From: Pogona vitticeps
Taxonomy: Eukaryota; Chordata; Lepidosauria; Squamata; Agamidae
Assembly: GCF_051106095.1 (NCBI RefSeq)
Contig: NC_135783.1
Location: forward strand, 306,095,322 to 306,159,321
DNA: 64,000 nt
Reading direction: 5' to 3'
The translations under genes and the position numbers were made by a program. The notes under the pieces were generated by a model. The model was given only the letters and a program-made list of their open reading frames with translations, made no database searches and was not told the origin of the DNA. Shown one piece after another: positions 58,198 through 64,000 of this stretch. How positions within the stretch are numbered: the first letter of the stretch is position 1; every line of letters starts with the position of its first letter.

Positions 58198-59939
58198 TCG
58201 TAGTCTTTTTAAGTTGCCAGAAGACTATTTGTTGTATTTGATAGAACAGACTGGATATGGCTTTGCTTAAGTTACACTCCAGTCTTGAAAACCGTTACTG
58301 AGGAAGCAAGTTTCATCATAGCTAATAGAACTGTTTTCTAAGAAAGTGGCTGCATTATGATTGCCCCCCCCCCAATATTGTCACCCCTGCTGGGACGGTC
58401 AAGTTCAATCTACTTTGCAACAGCAACATGACAGCATGTGAATAGCGAACAGCATGCTAATAGCGAATAGCCTAGTCTTTTCCCCTCTTGATTCATATCA
58501 TTTTGGATCATTAGTGGTTCATTACTGTTTTTTTGCTCCAACTGGAGTTGCATCATTCTAGCTTGCGATAGCCAGTATTGAACCAAAGGAACAGTGTGTG
58601 TGTGTGTGTGGGGGGGGTTGTGACCCAAGGTGCTGCTTACAATGTTGTCTTCAGGTGAGTCGGCATGGCACAACAATTTTCAGCAGGAATACTCTTTTGT
58701 TGTCTCTTTTCTAAAATATTTTATAGCACCCATATATATATGGTCCAGTTCAGTTGTATGTTGCATAAGCACAGAAATATGTCTCCCTTCTGCAAGGGAG
58801 GGAAGAGGGCTGCTTCCAGAAGTTCCCAAACAGGGAGGAGGGGAAAATCAAGAGACAGGAAATTCACTTGCAAGCCCCTGATTTTTCCTTGCCAAGTAAA
58901 TGTGGAACTGGCTGCCTGGCGGCCTCTTTCTTTAATAGTGATCGCTCAGACAGCACAGGCAGCTGCAGGGAACTGGCACGGTAGAGGCAGAGCAGGGGTG
59001 ATTGTCAATTGTCCATGCCATTTTCATCAGTTCCTAGCCAAGCAGATCTGGCAGTGGGGGCACCCTGTGCCTCCCAGCCTGTGTGTGTGGGTGCTGTGCA
59101 TATGTGTCAATGAGCAAGTTAGCAACAGAGAGAGAGAGAGAGAAAGAGAGCGGGAAAAAATAGGGGGACCTGCGGATACCCAGCTGCATGTTGGCATCCG
59201 ATTGCAATATCCATGTCCATTTGAAGATTCTCAAGACAAAATTGGTAGCACCCATTTCCTCCGTCTTTCCTCCCTGCTCCTGTGCATGCCTTTGCTGCAC
59301 TCCACCTCTTGCAGTATTTTTCCATCCAAAGATCCTTTCCCCATTCCTCATCTCTTCCCTTTTTTGGTTTCTTTCAGAAAATGGGAAGATATTGGGCTCA
59401 AGGGGATTTTTGCCCATCTGTACCTCCTTTCCTCAATCTTTATTTATTGATGTCTCTTTGCTGCAATCTGCCTTTGTCTGTGTTTTTTTCCCAAACATAG
59501 GTTTTCCTCCTGCTATGATTTTTGATGGCACACTCTGCCCCTCCCTCCCTTATTCTTCCATTCTTTCTTTGCTCCTGCTGCATCTGTTTTCAAGGCTCCC
59601 TCTTTATAAACTACTGCCAGTGTATCAGTTCAGCACTATGCCACTTTAAAAGAGAGACTGGAGGAACATACGTTCTATACTTCCACGGCATGTGTGTATG
59701 TGTGTATATGGAGACACAAAAGCTATCAAGGCCTTATTGAAAAGTCAGATTAATTTGTCCCAACCTACACAACTTGTGTCAGATAACAGGGGATGAAAAG
59801 GTGGTGAAGAGCCTGGGAAGAGGGTGGTATTAATGACAGAGGAGAGGGAACAAACAGTGATCCTGGTGAAGATTGCAGTGATCTGAGGTGCTTTATGGTT
59901 TCTTGCCCCCAGTATAAGTAAACACATAAGAAATATGAA

Positions 59940-60060
59940 TATAAGAAGAGTCCTGCTGGATCAGGCCAAGGGCCCATCTAGTTCAGCTTCTTATATCTCA
60001 CAGTGGCCCCACCAGATGCCTCTGGGAGCATCTCACAGTGGCCCCACTTGCGTGGGGACA
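59940..60060 (-). mobile_element. CR1-clade 3' end, antisense
   Basis: AGTCCTGCTGGATCAGGCCA and ACAGTGGCCCCACCAGATGC match the 3' UTR of the copy at 51955-52560. A short internal segment (CTCACAGTGGCCCCAC) is duplicated. Confidence 0.7.
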
Positions 60061-60429
60061 TCCTTTTAAATGGTATAAGAGACAGGTTGCACCTGGAGAA
60101 GTAAGCTTTTTCAACTTGATCAAATTGAACCCAGCGTCCCTGTCTTGTCTTACCCTTAAATGTAAACTGTAGATCTCTTGGGAGAGTTAAATATTGTCAG
60201 CCTATAACCCTCTTATACCATACACTGGTATAACTCCAATGGAATACATTTCAATAGTAAATTGTTACCGGTTAAGAAATTGGCATCTCTTTCCTTTGTT
60301 GTGTGCTAAACCACACAACTGCTATGCGACAGGAACAACAAGCACCAATCTTTTTAATTTCCATCAGTTCACCACTGAAAGTTACGCCACTGGAGTAATA
60401 CTGGCAGGAAACAGTACTAGGAGTCTGGC

Positions 60430-60805
60430 TATTATATCAAGAGAGTCTTTTTGGTGGCCGCTCTCAGACATTGGAACTCTCTTCTGAGGAAGGCTAGGCT
60501 GGCCCCCTACTTGGTATCTTTTCAACAGTAGACGGTAATACGTTTGAACAGGCCTTTGGCCACTGGTTAGGACCTTTTAATGTTGCTTTGTTCCTGCTGT
60601 TGTTTTTAAACTATCTAAACTGGTTTTAAATTATTTAAATATTTCATTGTCTTAATTTGATAATTTATTTAATGTTGCTTTAATATGGCAATTTGTTGTC
60701 TTTTTTTAAGTCGTATCTGTTTTTAAAAGATATGTTGCAATCTGCCTTGAGTGCTGAAAGGGAGAATGGTGGGATATAAATGAAATTAAATTAATAAATA
60801 CGATT
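60430..60805 (+). mobile_element. L2-type LINE C-terminus and 3' UTR, eroded
   Basis: A degenerate C-terminal coding tail is followed by T-rich 3' UTR and TGCAATCTGCCTTGAGTGCT, GGGATATAAATGAAATTAAA. It is the usual LINE terminus. Confidence 0.5.
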
Positions 60806-61075
60806 AAAATAATAGAACATTGAAGTAATATTTAATTAGTAAGAGTCTGCAGTAAAGCAGCACAGTAGCTTTCTTCATGGTAGTCAAGCCTGAATTAGGG
60901 GAATCGATGCACAGCCTACTCTCAGATTCCTATATTTGAGTGCACTTTATTCATATGACAATTTTCATTTTTGTTTCCTACATCAACGAGACAGGTAACT
61001 TCAAAGATGGGATTCTTTCTTTTCAGTCAGTGTGGGAAGTGGCTCTGGTAAAATGAGCTGTGTACTGAAAGTTTT

Positions 61076-61146
61076 GAAGAAGAAGAAGAAGAAGAAGAAG
61101 AAGAAAAGAAGAAGAAGAAGAAGAAGAAGAAGAAGAAGAAGAGAGA
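61076..61146. repeat. (GAA)n trinucleotide array
   Basis: About 70 bp of GAA repeat with a single AAAAG interruption near 61105. Confidence 0.95.
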
Positions 61147-63401
61147 AAAATATACCACTAAGAATCATTCTGCTATAGAAAAAGCTCTTCAGATGGAGCT
61201 GTCAATGAGTACTTTTAGTAATTTAGTGTCTTTCCTGATGATAATTTAATTGTTAACCAGATAAACCAAGTGATCCTTGAAATAATGTCAGTGTTACTTT
61301 TTTTTCCCTGAGGACAGTTAAATTCTGGTGGCCCGTTTAGGCTTTCAGACTGTGGGATTTCTAATAATTTAAATTCAATAAAATAACATTCAGATCAGAA
61401 AATGTATCATTTGCATAGCTTGACATCTGTATAAGGCCATTATACTACAGGGCTTGTGTTAAACATAATTTAGAAACCTGCCTTTTAAGACCAGGTATGT
61501 CTTCTAGTATCTGGGCACTGGGGTCTAAGAAGTAACTTTTCTGAAACACACTCACTGTAAGGCATCACAGATAAAAGCTGGTTAAAGAGGAACTAAAACT
61601 TTGTTTTGACATATCTTGCTATTGACAGCATTTTTTGTTTACTGAGGATTCTGCTTGAGGAATTTCTATACATTGAACTTCTGTTGCCCTCTCCCCCCAT
61701 GAGGAGGGCAGGATTTGACTTCATGTCTGGCTTACTGCTACAGTTATTGGTTGCCTTTTCATAACTTGTTCTGTCCCCAATGCAGCATACGTCCATCTTG
61801 TTACAGCAGTGCAGCAAGTACACGATCATTTTTAAATCTCTTACTAGAAATGCTTTTCATTTCTCAGAGTATTGCACTGGAAATTTGCTGTATAAAATAC
61901 ATTTGTACACTATTTAATGGATGATATGTCACTGGCTTAGTGGGAGGCATGAGCATGGAAAGAAATTGCACATCAGTCCCTTTATGTACAGAACTAAGGG
62001 TAGCTTATCTTTTCAAGGTGATAACATGCTGACCTGATCAGAGAAGGAGTTTGTGCCACTCAGCCTGTGGCAAGTTGTGCCCTATTGAAGGGAGAGAATA
62101 CCTATTACCTTACATTCCTTTCTGCCAGTTTCAACAGAGGGAAGCTAGGGTATAGAAACCCTTGGGGGTTCCTACATCTTGGTTGCTCTCTGCTGTAGGA
62201 GAAGGGATTGGTCATCTCATCTGTATGACACCATGCTTTGGTTCACCCCCAACTAGACTCAGGGAGGCCAGGGCTTGCAATCACAAGGAAGTAGCTCTGT
62301 GTTTCCTTTGCTGTGTATCATCATGTTGCATCCATGGCAGCCGTCTACACAATAAATCTTCTAAGACACCAGTGATTCTCCACCTTCATCAGGATCCAAG
62401 AGTGGAAGTTCACTGGGGTTCTGGCTGGTCCAAAATGGCCAATTAGCATATTCATCTTACTTTTCTTTTTAACACAAGGTAACATATTACTCTTAAAACG
62501 AGGAGAAGTCCAGCCCTCTCTCGACTTCCAGGTCTGTCTTTAAAAAGTGATCAGACTAGGGATGCTTTATATCTGAACCAAGGGTGCTTTCAGACTGGTG
62601 GCTCAAAGGCTATTTTACTGTCCCCTTCTTGATGGATTTACATGGTAAGATATAAAGATGGAAAAAGTGGTGGGATAAAATAGTAGGAAGATATGTGAGG
62701 GTTTCCAGTGGAAGACAGTCATTCCCATACAAATCTGTGAGTAAGAGGCTGTCCACACAGGCATTTGTCCCCGTGTTTGATGCACTGATGGGTCAGATTG
62801 GTTGGCTCTTTTTTCTGGCATCCACAAATAGACATTGCTGGAGCAGACCAATTTGCCCCAAACCACACCTTTTTGAATCCCTGTCTGCATTCTACTATCT
62901 TGATGCTGGCTGGAGGGTTCCAGTTTAGTCTATTCCCAGTGAGTGTGGTTGTTTGGAATGGACTAAACCAGAGCCTAGCAGCTTCTTCTGGTGTCAATTT
63001 CTAGTATCCTGGAGCAGCTTACAAACTGTTTGAGGACACCAGAAATTGAATACTTCCCCAGATTGCCTGTGAAGGGTTGGGGAAGTGAAATTATTTTTAT
63101 TGGGTCTGCTAGATTGCTGATTTGATGAATCACTTTGCTTTTATTTATTTATTTTTTAAAAAATATTTTCCTATCTCTATATTGCCGATTGAAACTGGCA
63201 CTGTGGGCAGTTTCTCAATCGGTAATATACAGAGAGTCAAAGATTTTTTTAAAAAAAATAATTGAAGTAATTAATTGCATCAGTGATTATCTAGCAAACA
63301 GTTTAAAAATTCCAGTTTTCATGACCTTCTGGAGACATTTAATTGAAAAGAAAGTTGATATGTCATTGGGACAGGAGGAGTGCAACAAAGGCACATTACT
63401 T

Positions 63402-64000
63402 TATTTATTTATTTATTTATTTTATTTTATTTCTATCCCGCCTATCTGGACATATTAGCCCACTCTAGGCGGCTTACAATAAAAGAAACAATATAATTTT
63501 AAAACATTGCACCTAGACTAAGATAGATATCAAAGAAAGATATAAGAAAGGAAAAATCGTCAGGAGTTTTCTGTTGGGAAAGCCTGCCTATACATCAATG
63601 TTTTTAGTTGTTTCTTAAAAATGTCCAGCGAGGGAGCCGCGCGAATCTCAGGAGGTAAGTTGTTCCAGAGACGAGGAGCCACCGCCGAGAAGGCCCGATT
63701 TCTGGTCTTCTCCTTCCGGGCCTCTCTCGGCGTTAGGCTCCTCAGCCTCACCTCCTGGCTCGCACGAGTGACACGGGTAGATCTTGGTGGGAGAAGGCGT
63801 TCCACCAAGTATTGAGGTCCTAAACCGTTTAGGGCTTTATAGGTAAGGATCAACACTTTGAAGTCGATGCGGAATCGGATGGGCAGCCAATGCAGTGCGG
63901 CCAGAGTGGGCGAGATATGTTGGAATCTTCTCACTCCACTAAGTAATCTGGCCGTAGCATTCTGCACCACCTGTAGTTTCCGCAGCAACCTCAAAGGTAG
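63402..64000 (-). mobile_element. L2-clade LINE 3' part, runs off the window
   Basis: An open minus-strand frame from the right edge to 63560 encodes LRKLQVVQNATARLLSGVRR, LHWLPIRFRIDFKVLILTYK and WNNLPPEIRAAPSLDIFKKQ, the L2 reverse transcriptase C-terminus. The 3' UTR ends with TAAGCCGCCTAGAGTGGGC and an (AAAT)n tail at about 63400-63424. It is very similar to 9220-10969 and intact as far as seen, so it is a young copy. Confidence 0.88.

Larger units (their letters stand above)
53961..63395. other. Upstream intergenic region
   Basis: No conserved gene was recognised upstream of ARHGAP11A. Apart from the listed repeats, 53.96-55.16, 56.0-57.89, 58.2-59.93, 60.1-60.43, 60.81-61.07 and 61.15-63.39 kb hold nothing identifiable. 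The 261-codon open frame at 58665-59450 is low-complexity and is discussed under the rejected items. Confidence 0.6.

Noticed and set aside
58665-59450. 261-codon open frame on the plus strand
   Set aside because: It has low-complexity content with an RERERE run from a GA repeat, an open frame on the other strand, and no recognisable domain or splice context. It is probably chance.

Overview
The window is vertebrate nuclear DNA, almost certainly from a squamate reptile (a lizard or close relative). The evidence is the repeat content: BovB LINEs with tRNA-headed SINEs that share the BovB 3' tail (Sauria-type SINEs), L2- and CR1-clade LINEs with (AAAT)n tails, many TA-flanked foldback MITEs, hAT elements and a DIRS1-like retrotransposon. 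No prokaryotic gene organisation is present. Two host genes can be read, both on the minus strand.

ARHGAP11A is complete. Its coding sequence has 12 exons between 53676 and 25565, every junction is GT-AG and in phase, and it encodes 998 residues. A GC-rich promoter lies just upstream (about 53.68-53.96 kb). Downstream in the same direction is SCG5 (neuroendocrine protein 7B2). Only its first coding exon (14608-14843) is in the window, with a probable CpG-rich promoter and non-coding first exon near 18.5-18.8 kb. The rest of SCG5 was not found and should lie beyond the left edge. As I recall it, the human 15q13.3 region has the same order and orientation, so this is a conserved syntenic pair.

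Layout: 1-14.6 kb is an SCG5 intron packed with SINEs, BovB and L2 copies. 14.9-18.5 kb is the first SCG5 intron, with a long TAT/GAT repeat close to the promoter. 18.8-25.1 kb is intergenic, with CR1 remnants, one holding a solo LTR, and an unnamed repeat. 25.1-53.7 kb is ARHGAP11A. Its 9.3-kb intron 7 is mostly a broken DIRS-like element, itself split by a 1.1-kb hAT element, and its introns 2 and 3 are crowded with MITEs. 53.9-64 kb is upstream intergenic DNA without a recognisable gene, ending in an L2 LINE that runs off the right edge.

The two genes are not a functional pathway: ARHGAP11A is a mitotic RhoA GAP and SCG5 is a secretory chaperone of prohormone convertase 2. The best leads are the DIRS architecture, the TA-flanked foldback MITE family, two diverged copies of an unnamed repeat that share a peptide block, and the nested insertions with readable target-site duplications.
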